A stretch of 64,000 nt of DNA from Neobacillus sp. DY30 (GTDB lineage Bacteria > Bacillota > Bacilli > Bacillales > Cytobacillaceae): assembly GCF_030123065.1 (NCBI RefSeq), contig NZ_CP126093.1:4098001-4162000 (forward strand), read 5' to 3'. Position numbers and translations under genes: made by a program. This document shows positions 53,709 through 62,732 of the stretch, one piece after another; the stretch's first letter is position 1, and every line of letters begins with the position of its first letter. The notes under the pieces were generated by a model that ran no database searches, was not told the DNA's origin, and saw nothing but the letters and a program-made list of their open reading frames with translations.

Positions 53709-54500
53709 TTATTTTTCAATTAATAATTTCATATCTGACTTTACTTGTGCGCAACTTTCATAACATTCTCTTAGTTGTAAAAGCCTGCTTATAATATGTT
53801 TCGCATGAAGTGAAATTGCCAATTCTTCTTCCCAGCTGCTTTCTTTTTGGTTTTTTGGAAACGTGTAGTTGGAATAAAGTAAAAACAACAAGAAATGACC
53901 AAGACCAAAAAAATCAGCTTGGGGATTTACCTCTTTTCCTAAATTTCGCTTTGTCTGATTATCCCTGTCATGACCACATTTCCGCGTAAGTCCTAAATCA
54001 ATAAGAGCAATTCTCGAATCATCGGCAATCACATTCGGGATACGAATATCTCTGTGAATCAGTCGGTGTTCATGTAAATAGTGAATGAGCTCTAGTAATT
54101 TATAGGCGATTACAAAAGCTTCTATTTCGGTATACTTCTGACCATCTTGAAAAATTAATTGTTCAAAATTTTTCCCTTTCATATACTCCATGGTATAAAA
54201 TGGAATGCTTTTATAGATTCCATCCTCATAATATTGTGGAAACCCTGGATGTTTTAACGATTTTAGTATGGTTTTTTCAAGCTCAAAACCTTTTTTTCCC
54301 GACTTTTTAATTCTTTTATGGATACGTAATGCTTTTAAAACTTTCTGCTGCTGTGATACTTGATCCATTACTAAGTAACTATTTCCGTAACTTCCAGTAC
54401 CTAGATGGCTGATAATTCGATAGCGTTCAGCAATGATTTCATTTTGCTGAAATCCCTTTTCCATCAGGTTTGCAGCACCTAAAATAATTCTTTTAAACAT
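53709..54500 (-). CDS. Small Hanks-type Ser/Thr protein kinase, YbdM-like
   Basis: 263 residues, a kinase domain only: Gly-rich loop LGTGSYGNSYLV (33-44), ATP lysine K56, catalytic loop H149-R-D151-I-R-I-P-N156 and D168-L-G in place of DFG. There is no membrane segment and no PASTA repeat. Length and form resemble B. subtilis YbdM. It starts 6 nt after the stop of the His-rich peptide gene, without its own SD, implying translational coupling, and is followed by spo0M. Confidence 0.88.
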   Translation of the reverse strand: MFKRIILGAANLMEKGFQQNEIIAERYRIISHLGTGSYGNSYLVMDQVSQQQKVLKALRIHKRIKKSGKKGFELEKTILKSLKHPGFPQYYEDGIYKSIPFYTMEYMKGKNFEQLIFQDGQKYTEIEAFVIAYKLLELIHYLHEHRLIHRDIRIPNVIADDSRIALIDLGLTRKCGHDRDNQTKRNLGKEVNPQADFFGLGHFLLFLLYSNYTFPKNQKESSWEEELAISLHAKHIISRLLQLRECYESCAQVKSDMKLLIEK

Positions 54501-54506
54501 ATAAGG

Positions 54507-54680
54507 TTAACTGCTAAAGAAGCTAGAAAAACTGCCACTTTTATGTTTCTTTTTATAGTGGTGATGTCCATAATGCTTATGTTTGTGGTGTTTCATTTTT
54601 TTCCAAGCATTACTTGAATGTGAATACTTTTGATGATGAGATTTACTTCCTAGAATCGATTTTAAGATCTTTTTTAGCAT
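54507..54680 (-). CDS. His/Lys/Ser-rich 57-residue peptide coupled to the kinase
   Basis: 57 residues, MLKKILKSILGSKSHHQKY... with 11 His and about 14 Lys, tyrosines spaced between HH pairs, and a Ser/Phe-rich tail (SGSFSSFFSS). Three consecutive ATGs follow GGAGGA; the third (54680) has the best 7-nt spacing. The kinase gene starts 6 nt after its stop. It could be a metal-binding or nucleic-acid-binding peptide, and its Ser cluster could be a kinase substrate. No family recognised. Confidence 0.75.
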   Translation of the reverse strand: MLKKILKSILGSKSHHQKYSHSSNAWKKMKHHKHKHYGHHHYKKKHKSGSFSSFFSS

Positions 54681-54763
54681 CATCATTCCTCCTCAGCCTC
54701 GTTGTATGTAATACGCTAAAAAAATAGGAAAGTTTCACCCTTAAATAGAAATTTTTTTCACAA

Positions 54764-54800
54764 ACAAAAAGCGAGCAGTTTCATATGCTCGTCTTTCGTT
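54764..54800 (-). terminator. Terminator of yozD
   Basis: On the minus strand GACGAGCA/TGCTCGC stem around an 8-nt loop, followed by TTTTTG. A plus-strand reading is also possible. Confidence 0.65.
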
Positions 54801-54842
54801 TTTCCTTATTAAAAAGATGAATAAAGTACCGTGATATTATAC

Positions 54843-55016
54843 TTATTCATCTTCGACTTCTTCGTCGATAATACTTTTCTCGATGAGATACTCGAAGGTG
54901 ATATCAGCGATTTCTTCCAATTCTTCTTCCGTAGGAACGTATCCTCTTTTCACCAGCTCATGAAAGAAAAATTCAGCAATCTCTTCCGTATCAATAAATA
55001 CTTCAATTTCTCTCAT
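54843..55016 (-). CDS. yozD: YozD family protein
   Basis: 57 residues, MREIEVFIDTEEIAEFFFHELVKRGYVPTEEELEEIADITFEYLIEKSII...: I recognise YozD of B. subtilis (58 residues), an acidic helical protein of unknown function. SD AAAGGGGGCG. Its position between the yodL-side genes and yodN agrees with B. subtilis synteny. Confidence 0.88.
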   Translation of the reverse strand: MREIEVFIDTEEIAEFFFHELVKRGYVPTEEELEEIADITFEYLIEKSIIDEEVEDE

Positions 55017-55196
55017 AGCATCGCCCCCTTTTTACAGAATGTATGATGAATTCTGCCCATTCATGCTATTTACTTCTAGAAGAATCGGTAAATATTCTAC
55101 AGCTTAAACATAGAGAGCAAAATAAAAGATTAAATAAGTCTTTTTTTCTTAGGACATGCATAGGATAAATAGAAATAACGATAATGAGGTGATTTT

Positions 55197-55364
55197 ATGT
55201 TAAACCTAACAGCAAAATTTGAAGCTATTATTGAAGATGTAAATCAGGATGATGGATTGATCATCACTGCTTTTGAGAAGATACTAGACGGACTTTATTT
55301 TCTAATAAAATGGTGCGGGATTCCCTTTGTTATTTTCTTATTCGTTTCGATATCCAGCTGGTAG
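55197..55364 (+). CDS. Small single-pass membrane protein
   Basis: 55 residues, N-terminal soluble half (MLNLTAKFEAIIEDVNQDD) and a C-terminal membrane helix (LYFLIKWCGIPFVIFLFVSI). SD GAGGTGA, 6 nt before the ATG at 55197. It converges on yodN with only 3 nt between stops. No family recognised. Confidence 0.65.
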   Translation: MLNLTAKFEAIIEDVNQDDGLIITAFEKILDGLYFLIKWCGIPFVIFLFVSISSW

Positions 55365-55367
55365 AAG

Positions 55368-56066
55368 CTAGACATGGCTTTTACCATCGTCATTGACGAC
55401 ACTTTTTAATTTTCTCAGAATCACGCGCATTACTTGATAATACTCCTGGTCGTTAAACATGGTATATAAAATTTTGTAATCATTAAAAATATCTAATAAG
55501 TTATCGATTAGCTGTTTTTTTTCCTTTTTTCGCTCGATTTCTTCAAGTTCTGCTTTTCTGACGATATTTTTTTGTGTCTTTGAAATGGCAACCTGCTTTT
55601 CTTCATTATTGACTAAGTACAGAAGCCCTAACTTTTGAATAAACGTGTCCGCACTCTCGGCATCAGCAACGAGGGTCATTTCCTCTTCACCCGCTTCCAG
55701 CCATTCCCCGTCACTTATCCTTGATAGTTCGTAGATAACATCTTCCCAAGCATCTTCTTTGTAGCGCCAAATCTCTGTTCGAAACCCGACAACCTTAAAA
55801 AGGTCGGAGCCATAACCAGCAACCTGAACAAGATCACCAAAAAAGAATTTGTATTCGATATCAATTTGCTCCTGTTCCACCAACGTTCCTTCATATTCTG
55901 ATAGAAGCTGTAGTCCTGATTCAACAAAAAGACCATCACTTTTATTTACTTCGTATACATAATTTCCGTCTATCAACTTGACATCAGTTACCTTGCCAAC
56001 TGTACCATACATCGTTATCACGACCGTATCACCGACCTTATACTTCGGTATATTCCTTCTTTTCAT
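55368..56066 (-). CDS. yodN: YodN-like protein
   Basis: 232 residues: a KOW/SH3-like start (KYKVGDTVVITMYGTVGKVTDVKLIDGNYVYEV), a second beta-rich block (FFFGDLVQVAGYGSDLFKVVGFRTEIW) and a charged coiled-coil (KAELEEIERKKEKKQLIDNLLDIFNDY). I assign YodN from the position after yozD and the overall layout. Function unknown. ATG at 56066 has GAGAGG 9 nt upstream; other starts nearby are possible. Confidence 0.72.
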   Translation of the reverse strand: MKRRNIPKYKVGDTVVITMYGTVGKVTDVKLIDGNYVYEVNKSDGLFVESGLQLLSEYEGTLVEQEQIDIEYKFFFGDLVQVAGYGSDLFKVVGFRTEIWRYKEDAWEDVIYELSRISDGEWLEAGEEEMTLVADAESADTFIQKLGLLYLVNNEEKQVAISKTQKNIVRKAELEEIERKKEKKQLIDNLLDIFNDYKILYTMFNDQEYYQVMRVILRKLKSVVNDDGKSHV

Positions 56067-56137
56067 ATCCTCCATCCTCTCAATGATGAGTCGTGAATTT
56101 TGATTACAATAGTATATGCATACTTCCAGGTATCGCG

Positions 56138-56182
56138 CACAATGGAGAAAAGAAAAATCGCCTCTTTTTGCAGAGACGATTT
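56138..56182. repeat. Direct repeat A flanking the uxu cassette (terminator-containing)
   Basis: A 45-bp block matching 59378-59422 at all but three positions. It contains a minus-strand terminator (AAATCGTCTCT/AGAGGCGATTT then TTCTTTT). The region 56067-56422 otherwise holds no gene; a CCCCTTAA/TAGGGG palindrome near 56212 is the only other structure. Confidence 0.85.
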
Positions 56183-56422
56183 TCACCTAACCGATTAACT
56201 TTCTTACTTTTAGGGGTCTACCCCTTAATGGCTTATTCTCCAGAGAACAACTCCATTGGAACAGTTACTAATTCTGACAAGACATAGAGCAATGATCGCC
56301 TAACTCTGTTTAAAGCGCTGTCATCTTCACTTAATAAAAATAGACTTTAATTAATTATCTGTCTGTTTTTATCGGGAGCAGAATATAGAGGTAAGACCCC
56401 TAGATTCCAATATTTCAGAAAC

Positions 56423-57259
56423 CTAAACCCCTGAATAGGCCATAAACCCGCCATCAACAGGAACGGTAATCCCTGTTACAAATCCTGAACATGACTCATC
56501 AACAAGCCAGATCAATGTTCCTAGAAGATCCTCAGGTGTTCCAAAACGTCTCATTGGTGTATGCGTAATAATTTTGTTTGAACGTGATGTAAGTGATCCA
56601 TCTTCATTCAATAATAGATTTCGATTTTGCTGCGTTAAGAAAAAGCCTGGTGAAATACTGTTCACACGTAAGCCCTTTTCAGCAAAGTGGACAGCCATCC
56701 ACATCGTAAAATTATTGATGGCACTTTTTGCTGCACTATAAGCAGGAACCTTTGTCATCGGCGTATACGAACTCATGGATGAGATATTGATGATCGTTGG
56801 AGAATGTTGTTCTAATAGTTTTTCGCCAAACACTTGGCTTGATAGAAATGTTCCTGTGAAATTACTCGCAAAAACCTGGGAAAAACCTGCTTCATCAAGA
56901 TCAAAAAAGGTTTTGCCTTCCACTTTTTCTCCATAGGTTTCATTTGCAGTAATAGCATCAGGATGGTTTCCGCCGGCACCATTTATTAAAATATCAATCT
57001 TTCCAAAATGTTCAATGATTTCATCTCTTGCCTTTTCTAACGAAGCACGATCAAGGACATTTGCTGCAAATGCAATGGCTGTGCCGCCATTCGAACGGAT
57101 TTCTTCCGCGACCGCTTCCCCTTTTTCAGCGGTACGATTTAAGATAGCGACTTTTACTCCGTGCCTTGAAAGTTCCCGGCACATTTCGGAACATAAAACA
57201 CCACTTCCACCAGTGACAACAGCCACTCTTCCATTTAACTGTTCATGTATAGGTAACAT
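56423..57259 (-). CDS. uxuB: D-mannonate oxidoreductase, SDR type (UxuB/YjmF)
   Basis: 278 residues, the YjmF length. Rossmann motif TGGSGVLCSEM, NGAGGN, catalytic Ser and YSAAK (VPAYSAAKSAIN), and C-terminal GFVTGITVPVDGGFMAYSGV. It interconverts D-fructuronate and D-mannonate in hexuronate breakdown. ATG at 57259 overlaps the uxuA stop (TAATG). Confidence 0.9.
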   Translation of the reverse strand: MLPIHEQLNGRVAVVTGGSGVLCSEMCRELSRHGVKVAILNRTAEKGEAVAEEIRSNGGTAIAFAANVLDRASLEKARDEIIEHFGKIDILINGAGGNHPDAITANETYGEKVEGKTFFDLDEAGFSQVFASNFTGTFLSSQVFGEKLLEQHSPTIINISSMSSYTPMTKVPAYSAAKSAINNFTMWMAVHFAEKGLRVNSISPGFFLTQQNRNLLLNEDGSLTSRSNKIITHTPMRRFGTPEDLLGTLIWLVDESCSGFVTGITVPVDGGFMAYSGV

Positions 57260-58335
57260 TACACGTTCTCCTTTCTCATTTTTAAATAGGCATCCCATAG
57301 ACCGTTCAGATACATAATTCCAAGGGCTCGATCGTACAATCCATATCCCGGACGGCAATCTTCCTCCCAGATATGGCGGCCATGGTCAGGTCTTACATAC
57401 CCTTCGTAATCTTGCTCAGAAAGCTCTTTGACCACTCCTGCAAGGTCAACCGAACCATCTGCATTAAAGTGAGACGTTTCAATAAAATCACCATTATCAA
57501 ATATTTTCACGTTACGCAGGTGAGAAAATGGACAATACTTAGCGTATTTCTTAGCAAGAGCCACCATATCATTTTTCGGGTTTGAACCTAAGGAACCTGT
57601 GCAAAAGGTAATTCCGTTTGCAGGAGAATTAGAAATGGATATTAGTTTTTTCAAACTTTCTCCCCCTGTCATAATACGCGGCAGCCCAAACAAGCTCCAA
57701 GGTGGATCATCCGGATGGATCGCCATTTTGATGTCACACTCTTCACATACAGGGAGAATTTCTAATAAGAAATAACGCAGGTTGTCCCAGAGTTTTTCCT
57801 CATCAATCTCTTTATACGCCTCAAACAATTCTTGAGTGGCTGCTAATTTTTCAGGTTCCCACCCAGCTAAGGTCATTTTCGAAGAAACACTCGTAAAGGT
57901 TTCGATTAACTCGTTCGGTCCAAGAGAATCAAGCTTTGCTTTCTCATAAAATAGTGCTGTTGAACCATCTGGAAGCGGGTGAAATAAATCAGTACGGATC
58001 CAGTCAAAAACAGGCATAAAATTATAACAAATAACTTTTACTTTAAACTTACTTAAATTTCGAATGGTTTGTTTGTAATTTTCAATATAATAATCTCGCT
58101 CTTGATTACCAAGCTTGATTGATTCATGGATATTAACACTCTCAACTACATCCGCATGAAAACCATATGATTGGATATAGTCGACTTCTTCCCGAATTTC
58201 ATCAATCTTCCAAACTTCACCAACCTGTTTTTTATGTAACGCCCAAACAATCCCTTTCACATTTGGAATTTGCCTTATTTGTTCAAGTGATACGGTATCA
58301 TTATCCCTGCCATACCAACGAAATGTCATATTCAT
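57259..58335 (-). CDS. uxuA: Mannonate dehydratase
   Basis: 358 residues, MNMTFRWYGRDNDTVSLEQIRQIPNVKGIVWALH: typical UxuA start. Metal-site residues lie in AIHPDDPPWSLFGLPRI, FCTGSLGS and HLRNVK; VRPDHGRHIWEED near the end is also characteristic. It dehydrates D-mannonate to KDG. First gene of uxuAB, followed by coupled uxuB. Confidence 0.95.
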   Translation of the reverse strand: MNMTFRWYGRDNDTVSLEQIRQIPNVKGIVWALHKKQVGEVWKIDEIREEVDYIQSYGFHADVVESVNIHESIKLGNQERDYYIENYKQTIRNLSKFKVKVICYNFMPVFDWIRTDLFHPLPDGSTALFYEKAKLDSLGPNELIETFTSVSSKMTLAGWEPEKLAATQELFEAYKEIDEEKLWDNLRYFLLEILPVCEECDIKMAIHPDDPPWSLFGLPRIMTGGESLKKLISISNSPANGITFCTGSLGSNPKNDMVALAKKYAKYCPFSHLRNVKIFDNGDFIETSHFNADGSVDLAGVVKELSEQDYEGYVRPDHGRHIWEEDCRPGYGLYDRALGIMYLNGLWDAYLKMRKENV

Positions 58336-58514
58336 AAAAAGTACACCTACTCTTGTTAATTAAACTCTTTTGAATAATAGAAACCAGCTATTTATTTCAT
58401 ATTGAAAGGCCACTCAAAAACGATCAGTGCTTTTCTAACAATTTATGGTTTTTCTCAACAAAGGTAAAAGCTTCTTAAAAATCATGCAATCTTCAATTTT
58501 ATTATTTGGGTTTA

Positions 58515-59195
58515 TTACTTAAAGTAAGTAGGGTACTCTTTTCTAAGTTTTTCTTTATCCAAAATAATCATGGTTAAATGTTCCTTCATCATATTAACGG
58601 CCTCTTCCTCCATGTTATTTTTTATGAATTTCACAAGAAGTAAATGCTGTTGATAGATGTTATCCCAATTTAAATCGGTGGCTAAACGGAGCATCCGTAA
58701 TCGTTTAAAATGAGTGTTCATACTTTGAATCGAACTCCAAATATTTTTTTTATTGCACCCTTCAAAGATAGTTTCATGAAATTCTTCATCTAGTTCAAAA
58801 AGCTTTTCATAATCTTTTTCTTTTATGGCCTTTTCTTGTTTCATTAAATTCATTTCTAACGAAAATAGCTGTTCCTCCAGAAATGATTGACAAGCTAACT
58901 GAATAACCGCAACCTCTAAATGCTCTCTCATGAATCGTGCTTCTTCCACCAGATTTAAATCAATTAACGAAACGGTCGTCCCCTTTTGAGGATAAATATC
59001 TAATAATCCATCTTGTGAAAGCTGAATGAAGGATTCTCTAACAGGTGTCCGGCTAACATTAAATTTCTCCGAGATTTCTTTTTCAGAAATTTTATCACCT
59101 GGTACAAGTCGGAATTTTAATATTTCTTCCATAAGAAGAGAATAAATCTGTTCCCTAGTTGTACCCGTTTTCATTTTTGTATCTATAATTTTCAT
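58515..59195 (-). CDS. GntR-family regulator, FadR subfamily
   Basis: 226 residues. N-terminal winged helix (QIYSLLMEEILKFRLVPGDKISEKEISEKFNVSRTPVRES) and an all-helical FCD ligand domain with metal-binding residues (FMREHLEVAVIQLA, ELDEEFHETIFEGC, QQHLLLVKFI, MKEHL). It is 179 nt upstream of uxuA on the same strand, so it probably senses an uronate intermediate and represses the cassette. Confidence 0.88.
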   Translation of the reverse strand: MKIIDTKMKTGTTREQIYSLLMEEILKFRLVPGDKISEKEISEKFNVSRTPVRESFIQLSQDGLLDIYPQKGTTVSLIDLNLVEEARFMREHLEVAVIQLACQSFLEEQLFSLEMNLMKQEKAIKEKDYEKLFELDEEFHETIFEGCNKKNIWSSIQSMNTHFKRLRMLRLATDLNWDNIYQQHLLLVKFIKNNMEEEAVNMMKEHLTMIILDKEKLRKEYPTYFK

Positions 59196-59224
59196 TTAAT
59201 TCCCTCTCCTCACTACCACACTAC

Positions 59225-59236
59225 CATACTAGTATG
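59225..59236 (-). promoter_or_regulatory. Palindromic operator of the GntR gene
   Basis: CATACTAGTATG is a perfect 12-bp palindrome, 30 nt upstream of the regulator start and just after a possible -10 (TAGAAT on the minus strand). The TACTAGTA core fits FadR-type GntR operators, suggesting autoregulation. No copy of this palindrome was found before uxuA. Confidence 0.55.
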
Positions 59237-59377
59237 CCACTGATTCTAACATATCCATTTTTATTTAAGAAGCCAATTTTGAAAAAATTCAAACTATTCT
59301 TTTTTTCACCCTTTTAAAAAGAAGGAAACCTTTGTCAGATAATCGAGTAGGAGGGGGACTAATCCCTCGCCTTCTCA

Positions 59378-59422
59378 CACAATGCATAAAAGAAAAATCG
59401 CCTCTTTTTGTAGAGACGATTT
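59378..59422. repeat. Direct repeat B flanking the uxu cassette; terminator of yozE
   Basis: Second copy of the 45-bp block at 56138-56182, 3240 bp away in the same orientation. Here it sits 22 nt after the yozE stop and acts as the yozE terminator on the minus strand. Confidence 0.85.
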
Positions 59423-59443
59423 AAAAAGTTTTACTCAGGTTTA

Positions 59444-59665
59444 TTAACTTTCCGAAAGCAAATAAAGTTCCCAGGCTTCATCAAATACTGTCATTGACTC
59501 TAAGTAATGACCGTTCATTTCAAGGTAGGAACTGATTTCATGGTAATTCTCTGCTGTTTTTGGAAAGCTATGGTCTAAAAACGCATCATTTGCAAATGCG
59601 CTAATGGCGTCCTTTGGTTCCGGATGCCGATATTTCAATAAAAAGTGATAAAAAGATTTCCTCAT
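59444..59665 (-). CDS. yozE: YozE family protein (UPF0346)
   Basis: 73 residues, MRKSFYHFLLKYRHPEPKDAISAFANDAFLDHSFPKTAENYHEISSYLEMN: a clear match to YozE, a small helical protein of the sterile-alpha-motif-like fold. Function unknown. ATG at 59665 after AAAGGCG; the longer frame upstream lacks coding character and overlaps the divergent gene. Confidence 0.92.
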   Translation of the reverse strand: MRKSFYHFLLKYRHPEPKDAISAFANDAFLDHSFPKTAENYHEISSYLEMNGHYLESMTVFDEAWELYLLSES

Positions 59666-59836
59666 ACATTTCGCCTTTCTTATCTTGTTAGGTAAAATAT
59701 TGTTAAAGATACTATAATGGACGCATGAATCTACGTCTAGAGTCTTATTTGAAAAACAGTCTAAAGAATGATTGGTATAAATTACATAAAATTGATATAA
59801 TTTTACCAAATATACATAGAAACAGAGGTACAAACA

Positions 59837-60940
59837 TTGGCTAAGAAAAAATTTCAATATTGGTTAATTCAGGTCTTGCTTATTTTAACCATCATTTGGG
59901 TTTCAACTAAGATATCCTTCATATTTGAACCAATCGGAATCTTTTTTTCAACCATCTTTTTCCCCATTTTGATTACAGGCTTTCTATATTTTTTACTCAA
60001 TCCCGTAGTTAATTTCTTGCAGCGTCATAAAGTACCTAGACTGATAGCTATCATCATTATATATGTTGTGTTTATACTTGTCTGTGTACTTGCCATCGGA
60101 AATTTAATTCCGGCAATCACAAAACAATTTACAGCACTAGCTAATGAGCTTCCCGTGTATGCAGACAAAACGATGAAGTTTTTTGACAGTGTCGTAAAGT
60201 CATCGCAATTTAAATGGGTCATGGATGAACAAAAAGATATTCTTAAGACAGTACAGGAAAGACTATTAGAATTCGCAAATACGCTGCCAAACACAATTAC
60301 CGGCAGTATTACGAATATACTTGGTGTGATTACCAATATTGCCATTATTCTCGTGACGGTTCCGTTTTTATTATTCTATATGTTTAAAGATGGGCATAGG
60401 TTCCCAACCGCAATCTCCAAATTTCTTCCCACTGCATACAGGCAGGAAGGTTTATCGATTTTAAAAGAGACGGGGGAAACACTCTCAGCCTATATTCAGG
60501 GACAGGTTACTGTAGCTTTGGCAGTAGGGACTCTCGCATTTATTGGATATCTGATCATTGATTTACCATTTGCACTTGTTATGGCCTTAATTGTAGCTTT
60601 TACCAACATTATTCCTTATATTGGTCCAATTCTTGGAGGAGCACCTGCGGTAATTGTTGCTTTATTTGATTCACCTACGAAAGCATTATTAGTGGTTTTG
60701 GTTATTCTTATTGCGCAGCAGATTGAAGGTAATGTTTTATCACCGCTTATTCTTGGAAAAAGCTTAGATACACATCCAGCAACAATTATCATTATCTTAT
60801 TAGCTGCTGGAAATTTGGCTGGAGTCCTTGGGATGGTACTTGCAATCCCGTTCTACGCTGTCATGAAAACCATTGTATTGAACCTGGTAAAATTTTTACG
60901 AGCAAGAAAAAATGCTGCCAAATCCATTCAAACGGAATGA
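59837..60940 (+). CDS. AI-2E family transporter (PerM-like)
   Basis: 367 residues with seven to eight membrane helices; the family signature SAYIQGQVTVALAVGTLAFIGYLIIDLPFALVMALIVAFTNIIPYIGPILGG is complete. Relatives include YueF/YdbI/YtvI; some act as sodium/proton antiporters. TTG start at 59837 behind GAGGTA. Confidence 0.88.
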   Translation: MAKKKFQYWLIQVLLILTIIWVSTKISFIFEPIGIFFSTIFFPILITGFLYFLLNPVVNFLQRHKVPRLIAIIIIYVVFILVCVLAIGNLIPAITKQFTALANELPVYADKTMKFFDSVVKSSQFKWVMDEQKDILKTVQERLLEFANTLPNTITGSITNILGVITNIAIILVTVPFLLFYMFKDGHRFPTAISKFLPTAYRQEGLSILKETGETLSAYIQGQVTVALAVGTLAFIGYLIIDLPFALVMALIVAFTNIIPYIGPILGGAPAVIVALFDSPTKALLVVLVILIAQQIEGNVLSPLILGKSLDTHPATIIIILLAAGNLAGVLGMVLAIPFYAVMKTIVLNLVKFLRARKNAAKSIQTE

Positions 60941-60941
60941 T

Positions 60942-60969
60942 AAAACCCCTATCACCAGATAGGGGTTTT
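60942..60969. terminator. Bidirectional terminator
   Basis: AAAACCCCTAT/ATAGGGGTTTT perfect stem around CACCAG between convergent genes. Confidence 0.88.
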
Positions 60970-60971
60970 GA

Positions 60972-61256
60972 TTATGAAAAGTCAAAGTAATTCCTCTTCA
61001 ACAGTCTCGGCTGAGCCATTAACTCTTTATAGCTAATAGTTTTTCCAATTTTTTTCGTATCAATTAGAAATAATTGATCTTCAATTTCCTTTGTAATTTC
61101 ATCTGTTTGATAAATCATCTTACATTCTTTACAATCAACCGCCGGTGTTTCTGTAATTTGAATTGCTCTTGTACCGTCTGGTAGTTCCCAGTAAACGGTA
61201 TTTTCTCCCTTTTCAGCACCCAGACCACACCATTCACATACTAATCCCGTATTCAA
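60972..61256 (-). CDS. yokU: YokU family protein
   Basis: 94 residues with two cysteine pairs (CEWCGLGAEKGENTVYWELPDG and CKECKMIYQ), an MqsA-like zinc-ribbon layout, and ending RLLKRNYFDFS. I recognise it as YokU, often found next to kamA. TTG start after GGAGG. It follows kamA by 15 nt and is co-transcribed. Confidence 0.85.
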   Translation of the reverse strand: MNTGLVCEWCGLGAEKGENTVYWELPDGTRAIQITETPAVDCKECKMIYQTDEITKEIEDQLFLIDTKKIGKTISYKELMAQPRLLKRNYFDFS

Positions 61257-61271
61257 TCCTCATTTCCTCCT

Positions 61272-62696
61272 TCAAACTGAGTTGCTATCCGAATCATTTT
61301 TTTCAGTAGGTGCTGATTTGTTCTGTAATGCCTGAAATTTCTTCTCCTTCAATTCATCCCGTTTACTTCGTTTGTCCTTTAATGTAGAATGGTTTGGATT
61401 TTGATTGTATTCTTTCCGGCGATGTAGTCTTGTTAAACCCTCTGGGACAAGATTAAAATGCTGATCATTCATGATTCCTGCAATCCCAATATTTGATCGT
61501 TTTTCCTCCATATCTGGGTAAACCTCTTTAAAATAAGCCTCTGCTGTTCCAGGTTTATAATTTTCTGGTTCTGGATAGGAGGTAATAACTCCCTCAAAGT
61601 TTCTGAGAACAACCTTTTCTGCACTTTGCGAAATTAAATAATTCGGCTGAAGTGATATTTTCCCTCCGCCCCCTGGCCCATCTAAGACAAACGTAGGCAC
61701 TGCATAGCCACTTGTATGACCACGCAAGCCCTCGATAATTTCAAGACCTTTAGAAACAGGTGCCCGGAAATGCCCAATTCCTTCGGAAAGGTCACATTGA
61801 TAAATATAATATGGACGAACACGTATTTTAACGAGGTCATGCATAAGCTTTTTCATAATTGAGACGCTGTCATTGATTCCTGCTAAAATGACCGATTGAT
61901 TCCCGACTGGGACACCTGAATTTGCTAGCATTTCACAAGCCAATTTCGACTCCTCGGTTATTTCAATCGATGTATTAAAATGAGTATTCAACCAAATTGG
62001 ATGATACTTCTTTAAAATGTTACAGAGGTTTTCAGTAATCCTCTGTGGAAATACTACCGGTGCCCTAGTTCCAATTCGGATAATTTCAACATGGTCAATT
62101 TCGCGTAGATTTTTTAAAATGTATTCAAGGATATTATCATTAATAAGAAGCCCATCACCGCCAGAAATTAGTACATCTCGTACTTGCGGTGTTTGACGGA
62201 TATAGTTAATTGCTGCATCCAGCTGTTTCTTCGGAACGCCCATGCCAATTTGGCCAGAGAAGCGTCTCCTTGTACAATAGCGGCAATACATTGAGCATTG
62301 ATTGGTAACGAGAAACAGAACGCGGTCCGGGTAACGATGTGTTAAGCCGGGAACGGGTGAATCTTCATCCTCATATAAAGGGTCTTCAAGGTCATACTTC
62401 GTTTTATGGATTTCTTTAGAAATCGGAACAGACTGCATCCGAATGGGGCAGCGTGGGTCATCAGGATTCATTAGTGAAGCATAATACGGTGTTATATTCA
62501 GCGGTATCGTCTTTGTAGAGATTCTAACTCCCTCTTCTTCATCTGGAGTTAAATTGATTACCTTTTTTAAATCGTCTAGTGTGCGAATGGTATTGGTCAG
62601 CTGCCACAGCCAATCATTCCATTGCTCCTCACTTACATCTTTCCAAAGCTCTATATCCTTCCAATGCCTATCTGGCTTATATAATGTTTGTTTCAT
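61272..62696 (-). CDS. kamA: L-lysine 2,3-aminomutase
   Basis: 474 residues. Radical-SAM cluster C134-x3-C138-x2-C141 (CSMYCRYCTRRR), PLP-binding region and GGDGLLI; C-terminal CPIRMQ and LDGPGGGGKISLQPNY support KamA. It makes beta-lysine from lysine. ATG at 62696 after AAGGAGGA. Expression is from a sigma-54 promoter and is probably activated by the regulator gene upstream. Confidence 0.94.
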   Translation of the reverse strand: MKQTLYKPDRHWKDIELWKDVSEEQWNDWLWQLTNTIRTLDDLKKVINLTPDEEEGVRISTKTIPLNITPYYASLMNPDDPRCPIRMQSVPISKEIHKTKYDLEDPLYEDEDSPVPGLTHRYPDRVLFLVTNQCSMYCRYCTRRRFSGQIGMGVPKKQLDAAINYIRQTPQVRDVLISGGDGLLINDNILEYILKNLREIDHVEIIRIGTRAPVVFPQRITENLCNILKKYHPIWLNTHFNTSIEITEESKLACEMLANSGVPVGNQSVILAGINDSVSIMKKLMHDLVKIRVRPYYIYQCDLSEGIGHFRAPVSKGLEIIEGLRGHTSGYAVPTFVLDGPGGGGKISLQPNYLISQSAEKVVLRNFEGVITSYPEPENYKPGTAEAYFKEVYPDMEEKRSNIGIAGIMNDQHFNLVPEGLTRLHRRKEYNQNPNHSTLKDKRSKRDELKEKKFQALQNKSAPTEKNDSDSNSV

Positions 62697-62732
62697 GTGT
62701 ATTTCCTCCTTACCCTGCTTTACTAAGATAGT

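Noticed and set aside
59666..59857. N-terminal extension of yozE
   Set aside because: Low-complexity AT-rich sequence overlapping the start of the divergent transporter; YozE proteins begin at M(R)KSFYH.
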